From Vulcanimicrobiota bacterium (lineage in GTDB: Bacteria; Vulcanimicrobiota; Vulcanimicrobiia; Eremiobacterales; Eremiobacteraceae), in the NCBI GenBank assembly GCA_013290125.1, contig JABCYQ010000009.1, forward strand, positions 37,900 to 101,899: 64,000 nt of DNA, written 5' to 3'. The translations under genes were made by a program, and so were the position numbers. Of the stretch, positions 1 through 9,336 are shown piece by piece (within the stretch, counting starts at the first letter, position 1; the number at the start of each line of letters is the position of its first letter). A model generated the notes under the pieces. It worked only from the letters and a program-made list of their open reading frames with translations, ran no database searches and was not told where the DNA came from.

Positions 1-1
1 G

Positions 2-652
2 AAGCGCGGGCTCGTCATGCCGAACGACTTCATCGCGGCGGCGGAGGAGTCGGGCCTTATGATCCCGATCGGCGCGTGGGTCATGCGCGAGGCCTGCCGG
101 CAATGCCGGATCTGGGAGGACGAAGGCCTCGATTTGCGCGTGACGCTCAACGTCTCGGCCAAACATTTCCAGTCTCCGCTCTTCGTCCGTCAGATGGCCG
201 CGGCCATCGCTCAAGCGGGAGTGAGCGCGGCGAAGGTCGGCATCGAGATCACAGAAGCGGTGGCGATGCAGCATCCGGGCACCGTGCAGATCGTTTTGGG
301 CGAGCTACGTAAGCTCGGGGTGCGGATCGCGCTCGACGATTTCGGAACCGGCTACTCGTCGCTCGCCTATCTCAAGAGTTTGCCGGTCGACATCATCAAG
401 ATCGACCGCTCGTTCGTCGGCGGGATTCCAACCGACAACGACGACGCCTCGATCGTCCGCGCGATCATCGCATTCGCGCTCTGCACCGGGCGCGAGGTGC
501 ATGCCGAAGGCGTCGAGTCGCTCGAACAGGCGCGTTGGCTGCAAGCCGAAGGTTGCGATTCGGCGCAAGGATATCTGTTCGGCAAGGCGATCACGGCGTC
601 GAGCTTCGCCGGATTCGTCAAGACATATAACGCGGAGCGAACAAAGCCCTAA
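2..652 (+). CDS. EAL-domain cyclic-di-GMP phosphodiesterase, C-terminal part (5' end outside window)
   Basis: The reading frame is open from the first bases of the window, so the gene is cut at its 5' end; an internal ATG lies at 17. What remains is most of an EAL domain, which hydrolyses c-di-GMP to pGpG in the cytoplasm. Visible family motifs in order are LNVS (metal-binding Asn), EITE, DDFGTGYSSL, the IIKID lysine, AEGVE and QGYLFG. The E-x-L signature itself lies upstream of the window. All catalytic positions that can be seen are conserved, so the domain is probably active. Any N-terminal sensor, PAS or GGDEF part cannot be judged. The exporter operon starts 48 bp downstream on the same strand. 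Confidence 0.92.
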   Translation, partial: KRGLVMPNDFIAAAEESGLMIPIGAWVMREACRQCRIWEDEGLDLRVTLNVSAKHFQSPLFVRQMAAAIAQAGVSAAKVGIEITEAVAMQHPGTVQIVLGELRKLGVRIALDDFGTGYSSLAYLKSLPVDIIKIDRSFVGGIPTDNDDASIVRAIIAFALCTGREVHAEGVESLEQARWLQAEGCDSAQGYLFGKAITASSFAGFVKTYNAERTKP

Positions 653-700
653 GCGCTCGGCTACGAAGAGTCGGACGGCGACGGCGCGAACGACGGGCGC

Positions 701-1855
701 ATGACCGCACCGCGCGCGTTCCGTCTCATCCTGATTTTGATCGCGTGCGCGGTGGCTGCTTGCGCTCGAAGCGATCGATTCCCATTCAGCGGCACGGTGA
801 TCAGAGATTCGGCGCTCGTCGGCAGCACGGTGGGCGGACGCGTCACATCGGTGCGGGTCTCGGCCGGCGACAGCGTTCGGGCGGGCCAGGTCCTCGTGAC
901 TTTCGATGACGCCGACGAACGAGCGGCGGTCGCGGCGGCGCAAGCACAAGCGCGTCAAGCGGCAGCGAACTATGACGATCTCGCCGCCGGGCCTCTCCAA
1001 AGCGAGATCGCGCAAGCCGAAGCCGAAGCCGCGGGGTCGCAAGCCGTGTATGAGCAGGCGCTGCGAGGGAATCGCGGCCGGGTCGCGTCGGCGCGCGCGT
1101 CGGCGCGCGCGGCGGCAGACGCATACCGGCAAGCGGCTGCTCAGGCGGATCTGGCTGAGAAAACGGCGCGCCGCCAAACGTCGCTCTACGCGCAGGGCGC
1201 GGTCTCCGCGCAGACCGCCGACGAGGCGGTCGCAGGCTATCGCTCGGCTGTGGCCGCGATGGGGGCCGCACGAGCTCGCATGCAAGACGCGCGCGCTCAG
1301 GCATCGATCGTGGAACGCGCAGACGTCCCCGAGCAGACGAATGCGGCGGCACAATCCTATCAGGCAGCGCTTGCGCGCGCTGCGACCGTGCGAGCAGGTA
1401 CGCGGCCGCAGACGTTGACGGCCGCACGGTTTGCGCTCCAAGCGGCGCAAGCGCAGGTCGCCGCACAATCCGCGCGACTCGAACAGTGCGTTGTCCGGGC
1501 TCCGGCCGACGGCACGATCAGCGCGATCGATCTTCGTCCGGGAGATATCGTCGCTCCAAACGTCGGTATCGCAACGGTTGAGGAAAGGCGGAATCCGTAC
1601 GTCCGCATCTACGTCGATCAGGCGAACATCGGCCGCTTTTCTCTCCGTGCTAAGGTCGACGTCCAATCCGACGCCTTGCCCGGACGCGCTCTCACAGGCA
1701 CGATCGAGCAGATCGATTCCGACGCTCAGTTCACACCGCGTGATGTGGAGACGCCGGAAGATCGCGCCTCGCTGACGTTCGGCGTCAAAGTCCGAATCGA
1801 CGATCAGGGCGGCGTCGTGCGCGCGGGGACGACGGCAAGCGTCGCGCTGCCTTGA
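701..1855 (+). CDS. HlyD/YbhG-type membrane fusion lipoprotein
   Basis: Periplasmic adaptor of an ABC exporter, 384 aa. The N-terminus is a lipoprotein signal (hydrophobic stretch, then a VAAC lipobox around residue 20). A first half-barrel follows (STVGGRVTSV), then a long Ala/Gln/Arg-rich alpha-helical hairpin (about residues 65-240), the returning half-barrel (VRAPADGTIS) and a beta-barrel with PGRALTG. This order is typical of HlyD_D23/YbhG adaptors. The stop codon overlaps the TTG start of the ATPase gene (TTGA), so the genes are translationally coupled. No TolC-like outer-membrane partner is next to it. Confidence 0.9.
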   Translation: MTAPRAFRLILILIACAVAACARSDRFPFSGTVIRDSALVGSTVGGRVTSVRVSAGDSVRAGQVLVTFDDADERAAVAAAQAQARQAAANYDDLAAGPLQSEIAQAEAEAAGSQAVYEQALRGNRGRVASARASARAAADAYRQAAAQADLAEKTARRQTSLYAQGAVSAQTADEAVAGYRSAVAAMGAARARMQDARAQASIVERADVPEQTNAAAQSYQAALARAATVRAGTRPQTLTAARFALQAAQAQVAAQSARLEQCVVRAPADGTISAIDLRPGDIVAPNVGIATVEERRNPYVRIYVDQANIGRFSLRAKVDVQSDALPGRALTGTIEQIDSDAQFTPRDVETPEDRASLTFGVKVRIDDQGGVVRAGTTASVALP

Positions 1856-2793
1856 CGGCGCCGATCCGCGCCGAGAAACTCACCAAACGCTACGGCGACC
1901 ACACGGTGGTCAACGGTGTATCATTTGAGGTCCCGGCGGGGTCGGTCTTCGGATTCTTGGGCCCGAACGGCAGCGGCAAATCCACGACGATCAAGATGCT
2001 GTGCGGATTGGTGCAGCCGAGCGGCGGCGACGCGACGGTCGCCGGCTTCGATGTGGAGCGCGATGGGGATGGCGTGCGCCGTTCGATCGGGTACGTCTCG
2101 CAGTCGTTCTCGCTTTACGGCGATCTGACGGTCGACCAGAATCTCGAGTTCTACGCGCGCGCGTATGATCTGGATCTGGACCGCCGAGGCGTGCGCAAGT
2201 CGGCCGTCATGTCGATCACGGGGCTTGCACCGTTTGCGGCGTATACGGCAAGCACGCTATCGGGCGGCTGGAAACAAAGACTCGCGCTCGCGTGCGCGCT
2301 GCTGCACGAACCTCGCGTCCTTTTCATGGACGAACCAACCGCCGGCATCGACCCGGTGGCGCGGCGCGAACTATGGGATCTCCTATTCACGCTCGCGGGC
2401 GAAGGCGTCACGCTTTTCGTCACGACGCACTACATGGATGAAGCGGAGCGCTGTTCGCGCGTTGGATACATCTTCGAAGGCGACCTCATCGCGCTCGGCA
2501 CGCTCGACGAGTTGCGCGCGCTGCAGGACGTCAATCCGCCCGGAACCGTGCGTTACAAGATCTCGGCGCATGACGTCATGCAGGCGTTTGCGCGCGCCCG
2601 CGCTCTGCGGTACGTCCGCGACGTCACGATCTTCGGTCGCGATCTCCACATCGTCGCGGATGCGAGCGCGAGCGAAGCGCGCGTGCACGACGATCTGTCG
2701 GCCTCTGGCGGCAGCGTCGGCCAAGTGTCACGCATAGAGCCTTCGCTGGAAGACGTATTCGTAGCACTGACGCGGGCGAGAGGCGCCTCGTGA
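1852..2793 (+). CDS. ABC exporter ATP-binding protein (CcmA/YbhF-like)
   Basis: Cytoplasmic ATPase of the exporter, 313 aa, with one nucleotide-binding domain. Walker A is GPNGSGKST (about residues 38-46), the Q-loop is in YVSQSF, the signature reads LSGGW rather than LSGGQ, Walker B is LFMDEP followed by the TAGID D-loop, and the switch His is in TTHYMDEA. The remaining 100 residues are a C-terminal extension usual for drug and lipid exporters of this class. The start is a TTG that overlaps the adaptor stop. The end overlaps the GTG of the permease (GTGA). The substrate cannot be told from sequence. Confidence 0.93.
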   Translation: MTAPIRAEKLTKRYGDHTVVNGVSFEVPAGSVFGFLGPNGSGKSTTIKMLCGLVQPSGGDATVAGFDVERDGDGVRRSIGYVSQSFSLYGDLTVDQNLEFYARAYDLDLDRRGVRKSAVMSITGLAPFAAYTASTLSGGWKQRLALACALLHEPRVLFMDEPTAGIDPVARRELWDLLFTLAGEGVTLFVTTHYMDEAERCSRVGYIFEGDLIALGTLDELRALQDVNPPGTVRYKISAHDVMQAFARARALRYVRDVTIFGRDLHIVADASASEARVHDDLSASGGSVGQVSRIEPSLEDVFVALTRARGAS

Positions 2794-3911
2794 GACGGCC
2801 GTTCAATCTGCACGGCTACGGCGCCGTGCTCTTCAAAGAGCTCATCCACGTCACGCACGATCGGATGACGCTGGTCCTCGCGTTGATGCTGCCGATCTTC
2901 CAACTGCTGCTATTCGGCTATGCGATCAACACGCGCGTCGATCATATCGGCACCGCGTACTTCGACGAGGACCGCGGTCCCGACTCCGTGCAGCTGCTCG
3001 ACGCGCTGCGTGCTTCCAACGAGTTCGACTTGGTCTATAGCGCGTCTTCGCGAGCGGATCTGCGCTCGCGCATCGTGGGCGGGCGCGTGCGCGTCGCGGT
3101 GGATATCCCGCCGAATTTCAGCGCCGACATACGCCTCGGTCGCCCGGCTACCGTCCAGGTGCTCGTCGACGGCTCCGATTCATCGATCGCGCAGGAGGCG
3201 CTGGCGTCGAGCGGCGCCATAGGGCAGGCGCTGTCGGCGCGCCTCGGGCGAGCGAGTCTCGCGCCGCAAGTCGTGGACGTGCGCACGCGGGTATTGTTCA
3301 ATCCGAGCCTGCGCAGCGCGAACTACTTGGTGCCGGGATTGATCGGCGTGATCATGCAGATCATCACGATATTCCTGACCGCGCTTGCGATCGTCGGAGA
3401 ACGCGAGCGCGGCACGCTCGATCAGTTGCTCGTTACGCCGATCGGTGCGACCGGTCTCATGTTGGGAAAGATCACGCCCTACGCAGCGATCGGATTCATC
3501 GACTTCTTACTCGTCCTGACGGCCATGCGATTTGTGTTCGGCGTGCCGATCGCCGGGAGTCTTCTTCTTCTCTTGTTCTGCGCGCTCGGCTTCTTGGTGG
3601 CCGCGCTCGGTCTCGGTTTGATGATCTCGACGATCGCGCGCACGCAGGCGCAGGCCATGCTCATGTCGTTCGCGGTCATGTTGCCGTCGATCTTGCTCTC
3701 GGGCTTCTTCTTCGAGCGCGATGCGATGCCGCTCGTGATGCAGTGGGTCGGCTTTGCGATTCCGCTGACGTACTTCCTCGAGATCCTGCGCGGCATCGTA
3801 TTACGCGGCGCGGGCGTGGATACGCTATGGCCCTCCATCACCGCCGTGTTCGCGCTCGGAACCGTGTTGATCGGCATAGCAAGCGTCCGCTTCGCCCGTA
3901 GCACCGATTGA
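2790..3911 (+). CDS. ABC-2 type transporter permease (YbhS/YbhR-like)
   Basis: Integral membrane subunit, 373 aa. One transmembrane helix near residues 25-45 is followed by a large extracytoplasmic domain (about 50-175), then five hydrophobic segments to the C-terminus. This is the ABC2_membrane_3 layout of the YbhFSR and YhhJ exporters. The GTG start overlaps the ATPase stop by four bases. YbhFSR-type systems normally have two permeases; only one is present, so it may act as a homodimer. The operon ends here and converges with murQ. A tract reading CGGCCCCTT then A-rich follows the stop and resembles the end of the repeated hairpin seen at 6162 and 17566. Confidence 0.9.
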   Translation: MRRPFNLHGYGAVLFKELIHVTHDRMTLVLALMLPIFQLLLFGYAINTRVDHIGTAYFDEDRGPDSVQLLDALRASNEFDLVYSASSRADLRSRIVGGRVRVAVDIPPNFSADIRLGRPATVQVLVDGSDSSIAQEALASSGAIGQALSARLGRASLAPQVVDVRTRVLFNPSLRSANYLVPGLIGVIMQIITIFLTALAIVGERERGTLDQLLVTPIGATGLMLGKITPYAAIGFIDFLLVLTAMRFVFGVPIAGSLLLLLFCALGFLVAALGLGLMISTIARTQAQAMLMSFAVMLPSILLSGFFFERDAMPLVMQWVGFAIPLTYFLEILRGIVLRGAGVDTLWPSITAVFALGTVLIGIASVRFARSTD

Positions 3912-4012
3912 ATCGATTGACTGAAGCGGCCCCTTAAAAACAAAAAACCCGGGAGCGCGTCGCCTTGGCAACGCTGCTTCCTGGCTGGAACTTATGTTCG
4001 ATGCGGCGTGCG

Positions 4013-4936
4013 TTATTCCTGCTGTTTGTAGCGGTCGAGAACGCCTCGCAAACTGCCTCCCGCCGCAGCCAGCCGCTCGGCCGCCTGCGCCGGAGTCTGT
4101 GCGCCCGACACGATCTGCACAACCGCCAGCCTGACATACCACGCGTTTGCTTCAAGGGCTGCCATAGCGACTTGGCTCGACGCTCCGCTCAAGGTCATCA
4201 CCAGGCGCAGCGCTCGTGCACGTAACTTCGCATTGCTCGCGCGCAGATCCACCATGAGATTTCCATGCACTTTGCCCAGTCTCACCATCACCGCGGTACT
4301 GATGCTGTTCAACACGAGCTTTTGCGCGGTTGCTGCCTTCAGACGCGTCGAGCCTGCCAATACTTCCGAGCCCGTCTGCACCACGATCGCGATATCGGCG
4401 ACCGCAGCAAGTGCGGAATCCGGTGTGTTCACGATCGCGATGGTCAGCGCGCCGATATCGCGCGCACGTTGGATCGCTCCAATGACGTACGCGGCACCGC
4501 CGCTTGCCGAGATGCCCACGACTGCATCGCCCAAAGCTATCCCAGCGCGCTGAACTTCTGAAGCGCCTGCCGCTTCATCGTCTTCTGCCGCCTCGACCGC
4601 CTCGGTGAGTGCGCGCGAGCCGCCGGCGATGTGACCGATGATGAGGTCCTTTGTCGAAAACGTGGGCGGTATTTCCGCGGCGTCGAGAACTGCGAGTCTT
4701 CCGCTAGTCCCTGCGCCGAAGTAGTGAAGCCTGCCGCCACTGCGCAAGCGCGGCACGATCGCGTCGACAACCTCGGCTATCGTGTCGATCTCGAGGGCCA
4801 CGGCCCCAGCGACCTTTCCGTCCTCGGCATTGATGCGCCGGAGCATCTCGCGCGTTTCCAGCACGTCAAGATCCGCGGTGTCGGCGTTCTCGGTTTCGGT
4901 GAGCGGCAGTTCGGCCATACTCGTCGGGCGTTCCAC
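4013..4936 (-). CDS. murQ: N-acetylmuramic acid 6-phosphate etherase
   Basis: Cytoplasmic peptidoglycan-recycling enzyme. It cleaves the D-lactyl ether of MurNAc-6-phosphate to give GlcNAc-6-phosphate and D-lactate. At 307 aa it is the normal length. Family motifs are GAGTSGRLAVLD, then AEIPPTF with the catalytic Glu at about residue 88, the SIS-domain stretch GISASGG, and TGSEVLAGSTRLKAATAQK followed by HGNLMVDL. The C-terminal helical domain (LSGAS...) is also present. The start is either GTG at 4936 or ATG at 4918; neither has a perfectly spaced ribosome binding site. It supplies the step after AnmK, whose gene lies at 8118 on the same strand, although the porin and copper-protein genes separate them. 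Confidence 0.96.
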   Translation of the reverse strand: MERPTSMAELPLTETENADTADLDVLETREMLRRINAEDGKVAGAVALEIDTIAEVVDAIVPRLRSGGRLHYFGAGTSGRLAVLDAAEIPPTFSTKDLIIGHIAGGSRALTEAVEAAEDDEAAGASEVQRAGIALGDAVVGISASGGAAYVIGAIQRARDIGALTIAIVNTPDSALAAVADIAIVVQTGSEVLAGSTRLKAATAQKLVLNSISTAVMVRLGKVHGNLMVDLRASNAKLRARALRLVMTLSGASSQVAMAALEANAWYVRLAVVQIVSGAQTPAQAAERLAAAGGSLRGVLDRYKQQE

Positions 4937-5095
4937 CTCCGTCTCAGCCGCCCTTGGTCGCAGTAGGCGCGGACCAAAGGCCAGGCGACGCCTGCTACGA
5001 ATTCGTCATCTGCGCGATACGGCGAGGCGGTAGCGCGATCCGCCCGCATGAAATCATACCTCGGGTCGTTAGTTCGGTCCGAGAAGGAGGCTCGC

Positions 5096-6100
5096 ATGAA
5101 AGGCATGTCGTCGCGGGTGGCTCTGCTGACCGCGCTCATCGCACTTCCCGCGTGTAACGGGCAGTCGGGGGCGGATCGAGCTGCGCCGGACGTCCAAGTG
5201 CCTTCAGTATCTGCGGTCGTCACGAAGACCACGGCCGACTACCAAATTCCGGCGCCGCAAACTCATCCGGAGCTGCTGCCGCCAATTCCGAACGGCAATA
5301 TTGTCTCGGCAAATCTCGTGTTGCTCGATCGTACGATCGAGATCGCCCCGGGCATCAACTACCGCGCGTGGACTTTCAACGGCACGGTCCCTGGACCGGT
5401 CATCCACGCGAAGGTCGGGGACGAGATCGACGTCACGCTGACCAATAAGGCGATGATGGGTCACTCCATCGATTTCCACGCGGCGCTCGCCCCGCCGGAC
5501 GTCGCGTATCAGACCGTTCAGCCGGGAAAGACGCTCCATTTCTCCTGGGTGGCGCGCTATCCCGGGGTGTTTCTCTATCACTGCGGCACGCCGCCGGTAC
5601 TTGCGCACATCAGTAACGGCATGTACGGCGCGATCATTATCGATCCGGAAGCAGGCTGGGGTTCGGACGCCCAATCATTTGTGCTCGTGCAGAGCGAATT
5701 CTATCCGGCCCTGTATCCCGGATCGAAAGACGAATACTACGGCGACATCACAAAAATGAAGACCTCGGTGGCGGACGTCGTGACGTTCAACGGACTTGCA
5801 TTCCGCTATCGAGGTGATCCGTTGCGGATCAAGGTCAATCAGCCGGTCCGCGTGTTCGTGGTGGATGCCGGCCCGAGCCATTTCTCGGCGTTCCATATCG
5901 TCGGAACGGTTTTGAGCCGCGTGCTCGCCGACGGCAATCCAGCGAACTCGCTCGTGGGGATTCAAACGGCATCGATTCCGCCTGGCGGCGGCGCGGTCGT
6001 GGAGTTCACGGTTCAGCAGGCGGGGAAATATCCTGTCGTGACGCATTCGTTCGGCGACGCGGATGCGGGAGCGCTCGGCCTGTTCGAGGCCACCGATTAG
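5096..6100 (+). CDS. NirK-like two-domain copper lipoprotein
   Basis: Exported multicopper protein of about 334 aa. The ATG at 5096 is chosen over an upstream in-frame ATG (5048) because GAAGGAGG sits just before it and a lipoprotein signal (LPAC lipobox) follows directly. Two cupredoxin domains are present. The first carries GHSIDFHA (two His spaced as in NirK), then YHCGTPPVLAH and NGMYG (Cys, His, Met of a type 1 site). The second has SAFHIVG and YPVVTHSFGDA, at the positions of the remaining type 2 ligand and the C-terminal NirK motif. Copper nitrite reductase is the closest known family. Nitrite reduction itself is not proven; an MCO-like role is possible. It diverges from murQ. Confidence 0.8.
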   Translation: MKGMSSRVALLTALIALPACNGQSGADRAAPDVQVPSVSAVVTKTTADYQIPAPQTHPELLPPIPNGNIVSANLVLLDRTIEIAPGINYRAWTFNGTVPGPVIHAKVGDEIDVTLTNKAMMGHSIDFHAALAPPDVAYQTVQPGKTLHFSWVARYPGVFLYHCGTPPVLAHISNGMYGAIIIDPEAGWGSDAQSFVLVQSEFYPALYPGSKDEYYGDITKMKTSVADVVTFNGLAFRYRGDPLRIKVNQPVRVFVVDAGPSHFSAFHIVGTVLSRVLADGNPANSLVGIQTASIPPGGGAVVEFTVQQAGKYPVVTHSFGDADAGALGLFEATD

Positions 6101-6161
6101 TTTTGGTTGCGTAACCAGAACAAAAACGAGGCGAACCAAAAGGTCCGCCCCACAAACAGGT

Positions 6162-6182
6162 GGGCCGACATAACGTCGGCCC
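6162..6182. terminator. Hairpin terminator between converging genes (copy 1 of a repeated hairpin)
   Basis: Perfect 8-bp stem GGGCCGAC / GTCGGCCC (6162-6169 with 6175-6182) around ATAAC. It lies between the copper-protein stop (6100) and the porin stop (6214), so it can serve both. Nearly the same sequence recurs at 17566. Just upstream, 6101-6108 TTTTGGTT and 6134-6141 AACCAAAA form a second, weaker inverted repeat. Confidence 0.7.
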
Positions 6183-6213
6183 CTTCAGACGGCCTTCAGA
6201 CGGCTCGTCCCGG

Positions 6214-7809
6214 TCAGAACACCAGCTGCGTGCTGAAGAACAGCGCGCGGTTGTCGTTTGTCAGGATGTACGATCCGTTCGGAATCCCGGTGCCGGGCAC
6301 CAGCGGTTCGGGTACGTTCAGACCCCAGTTGAGGTACGTCACGCCGACGCGAACGGTGTTGCCGACGTAGTGATAGATGCTGCCGTACGTCATGCGGCGA
6401 TCGTTCGCCTGACCCGTGTAGTAGTAGGTGTAGAACGGCGTGCCGTTCAGACCGGTGTTGCCGTTGATCACCGAATTGTAGCCTGTGCCGGCGAAGCCGA
6501 TCTCAGCGTATGAGTTCCCATCGGCGGCGGCGCTGTTACCGAGGAGGCCCTGCACCCAGATCGCCCGGCGGTCGATCCAAGCTGAGTGCGTCGTGGGATC
6601 GTTGCCGAAACGCTGCAGCCCTTCGATCGCGAGCGACGCGTCCGGTGAGAACTTGTACGAAGCGGCGATCGAACCGGCCGCGAGCGGCTGATTGAAGCTC
6701 AAGAAGTTCTGCTTCACTGTCGACCAGATCTTCTGCGGCAACGCCGACTGGTTGAGGACGTCGGCACCGACCGTGAGTTTCGGCGTCGCGGCCCAGCCCG
6801 CGTGCGTCATCCACGCGAACTGCGTGTGCGGCGTCGACCCGGTGGAGGCAAGGCCTGTCGGAACGTAGCCGAACGGCAGATTGCTGCCAAGATCTGGTCC
6901 GTTCTGCTGGCCAAAGCCGATGAATCCGTTCACGCGGCCATTGAAGCCGAGCTGTCCGCCGTTGAAATAGTCGTTCGAGAACGTCAGCCCCAGGTCGCCG
7001 CTCGCGCTGTACTTGCCGACAAGAGTGTAGAGCGGCGAGTTCTTGAAGTTGTATTTGATGTAGGCGTAGTTGATGCGCAACACGCCCTGGTCGTTGTAGG
7101 TATTCGTCGAAGGCGTCACGTTGTCGAAGCCGTTGACGTTCGCTTGGCCGAAGTAGTTCTTGTTCTCCAGCCGGATGGCGTAGCTCGTCTGCTTGTCCAC
7201 GTTGCCGCTCAAGATCAGCCGGATCACTTCAAGCCCCGTACCGCGCGCGTTGGTGCCTTGGTTGTACGTGGTCACGCCGTCGCTCACGGCGGTGTTGGCC
7301 TTGAACGGCACGCCCTGATTGTTGAATGCGCGGACGGTTTCCGTATATGTGCCGGGCGCGCGCACGTACGAGTACAGGTGCACTTGCGCTCGATCGGCGT
7401 TCGAGGCGAGCGTTGCCACCTGCTGCGTCAGCGCAGTCTGCGCCGTTTGGAGACTCTTGATCTGCGTGCCGTACGTGTCGAGCAGCAAGCGCGCATCGGC
7501 GACGGAGCGCTGCGTCACCTTCATCGCGCCAGCCGGGTTGTCGAGCTGAAACTCGAGCTCGCTGACGACGCGATCGACGAGAATCGACATCTCATAACGC
7601 GTGATCGGACGCTTGCCGTGGAAGTATCCGTCGGGATACCCTTGGAGATAGCCCGCGTCATGGAGTCGGACGATAGCCAGATATGCCGGATCCGAGGGGG
7701 ATACATCGGCGAACGGGTTGTTCGGGTCCGCCGCGGCTGCAGGCAGCGCGCGCCCGACGGCGAGCACGCAAACCAGAATCGCCAGCGCGTATCGCATCCA
7801 GTATTTCAC
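6214..7809 (-). CDS. SLH-domain outer-membrane porin
   Basis: Outer-membrane beta-barrel anchored to the cell wall, 531 aa. After a signal peptide (residues 1-27, ending PAAAAD) comes a single S-layer-homology domain (about 30-85, with YLQGYPDGYF and RPITRYEM). A helical stretch rich in Gln/Thr follows (about 110-145), then a long region of alternating beta strands ending in LVF with a terminal Phe, typical of Bam substrates. This OmpM/SLH-porin design occurs in Negativicutes, Cyanobacteria and related diderms, where SLH binds pyruvylated wall polymer. The start is GTG, preceded by AAAGGAAG. It stands alone with a 308-bp upstream region. Confidence 0.88.
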   Translation of the reverse strand: MKYWMRYALAILVCVLAVGRALPAAAADPNNPFADVSPSDPAYLAIVRLHDAGYLQGYPDGYFHGKRPITRYEMSILVDRVVSELEFQLDNPAGAMKVTQRSVADARLLLDTYGTQIKSLQTAQTALTQQVATLASNADRAQVHLYSYVRAPGTYTETVRAFNNQGVPFKANTAVSDGVTTYNQGTNARGTGLEVIRLILSGNVDKQTSYAIRLENKNYFGQANVNGFDNVTPSTNTYNDQGVLRINYAYIKYNFKNSPLYTLVGKYSASGDLGLTFSNDYFNGGQLGFNGRVNGFIGFGQQNGPDLGSNLPFGYVPTGLASTGSTPHTQFAWMTHAGWAATPKLTVGADVLNQSALPQKIWSTVKQNFLSFNQPLAAGSIAASYKFSPDASLAIEGLQRFGNDPTTHSAWIDRRAIWVQGLLGNSAAADGNSYAEIGFAGTGYNSVINGNTGLNGTPFYTYYYTGQANDRRMTYGSIYHYVGNTVRVGVTYLNWGLNVPEPLVPGTGIPNGSYILTNDNRALFFSTQLVF

Positions 7810-8117
7810 AGTTACGATCTTCCTTTACTTGAAAAGTAGACGGTGCGGAAAGCAACGGTAGTTTTCCAGCAAGGTTCCTTTTCGCAGCCCCGAGGCGTTC
7901 CTCTCGGGCGCTTCGGTCGTTAACCTAAAGTTAAGCGCGCCATAATGAGCGGCCGCCCCACCTTAATCTCGACACGAAACCACTAGTTCTCCAGTAATTC
8001 TACCGCATTACTAGACATTAGCCGAACCCTTGCTGCGCGGCAATCCGCGAAAGGTCCCAAGTTGCGACTCAATAGGCCTATCCCTTGGGTCGCGCGCACA
8101 GCGCGAGCCAGCGTCGC
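7810..8117 (-). promoter_or_regulatory. Upstream region / 5' leader of the SLH porin gene
   Basis: 308 bases without a gene. Next to the porin start is its ribosome binding site. Further up, CCCGAG / CTCGGG (7889-7894 with 7903-7908) can form a leader hairpin, and TTAAC...GTTAA (7920-7934) is a short inverted repeat that could be an operator. I could not fix a -35/-10 pair with confidence. Confidence 0.35.
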
Positions 8118-9323
8118 TCACCGCAACGCAATATCTCTCATCAACGACCCGTAGTTCTCGCCAGGCACGATCTTGCCGAGCACAGCAGGCCCGCGAGCGC
8201 CGGTCGCCGCCGGTACGTTGGCGCTGCGTCCCCGTAGACATTCCACAGCGAGCAGAGCGAACGCCATCGCTTCTTTCGCATCCGCCGGCAAGCCGAAATC
8301 GTCCGAGCGATCAAGTATCGGCGGCGTCGCAAATCGCAGGCCAAGAGCATCGCGGAGGTGCGCCAGAAGGGTGGGATTGCGCGCGCCGCCGCCGCTTGTC
8401 ACGATGCGGCTTACACCAGACGGGATTGCGCTCGCGATCGAGAGCGCCGCGCTGGCTGTCAGCGTCGCGATCGTCACTTCAACGCTGCAGCCCAAGGTCG
8501 CGGCTCGCGCGAGCACCGACGTGAAATATTCGGGACCAAACATCTCGCGCCCGGTCGTCTTCGGCGCGGCCCTCGAGAAATACGGATGCTCGCTCAGCCA
8601 GGCGAGCAACGCGGGATCGGGCGAAGCGGCCGACGCGATCAGTCCGTCGCGATCGTAACCCTGACGACCCTGCGTGTGATGATCCACCGCAAGGTCGATC
8701 AGCATGTTGCCCGGTCCGATGTCGAACGCCGTCACGGCATCGAGCGCGCAGCCGACGGGCAGCAGTGTCAGATTCGCGATGCCGCCGATATTCAGCGCGA
8801 CGCGCGTTTCGGTTTGGTCGCGCAGCATGACGAAGTCGAGATACGGAACGAGCGGCGCGCCCTGCCCGCCTGCCGCCATGTCGCTCACACGGAAGTCCGC
8901 GACGCAGGTCACCCCGGTCCGCGCCGCGATGACCGCCGGCTCGCCGAGCTGCAAAGTGGACGCGGTGAATCCCGGCGCTCCGTCGTCGTCCGGCAGATGA
9001 TAGATCGTCTGACCGTGTGATCCGATCACGTCCACTCCGCGCAGCGGCGACCCGCCGACGACACTCGCCGCCGACGCGAACGCTTCCCCCAGAGCGAAGT
9101 TGAGCGCGCAGATATCTCGCGCGGCGGCGTATGGAGATTTCGGGGCTCCGCTGTGAGCGAGCGCCGCCAGCAATGATAATCGCACGTCCGGCGGATAGGG
9201 TATCGTCGCGAATTCCTTGAGCTTGCGCGGCCGCGCGGCGGCCCCAGGCGCAGATTCGATCTCGACGATCGCGACATCGATGCCGTCCATCGACGTGCCC
9301 GAGATGAGCCCCATCGCGATCAT
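8118..9323 (-). CDS. anmK: Anhydro-N-acetylmuramic acid kinase
   Basis: Cytoplasmic recycling kinase that opens and phosphorylates 1,6-anhydroMurNAc to MurNAc-6-phosphate, the substrate of MurQ. Diagnostic motifs are GLISGTSMDGID at the N-terminus (nucleotide loop), GSHGQTIYH, GGIANLT, DIGPGNMLID and TSGGGARNP. The start is placed at the ATG of MIAMGLISG (9323) because the family begins there and it lies 13 bases after the upstream stop; a longer in-frame extension would overlap the neighbour. The product is about 401 aa, slightly longer than the usual 370-390. It is third in the nagZ / hydrolase / anmK operon, so anhydro-sugar release and kinase action are co-expressed. Confidence 0.96.
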   Translation of the reverse strand: MIAMGLISGTSMDGIDVAIVEIESAPGAAARPRKLKEFATIPYPPDVRLSLLAALAHSGAPKSPYAAARDICALNFALGEAFASAASVVGGSPLRGVDVIGSHGQTIYHLPDDDGAPGFTASTLQLGEPAVIAARTGVTCVADFRVSDMAAGGQGAPLVPYLDFVMLRDQTETRVALNIGGIANLTLLPVGCALDAVTAFDIGPGNMLIDLAVDHHTQGRQGYDRDGLIASAASPDPALLAWLSEHPYFSRAAPKTTGREMFGPEYFTSVLARAATLGCSVEVTIATLTASAALSIASAIPSGVSRIVTSGGGARNPTLLAHLRDALGLRFATPPILDRSDDFGLPADAKEAMAFALLAVECLRGRSANVPAATGARGPAVLGKIVPGENYGSLMRDIALR

Positions 9324-9336
9324 CGGCCGCACGAAC

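Noticed and set aside
305..1666. 453-aa minus-strand open frame
   Set aside because: It lies opposite the EAL and HlyD genes, is extremely Arg/Cys-rich with no domain, and results from high GC content.
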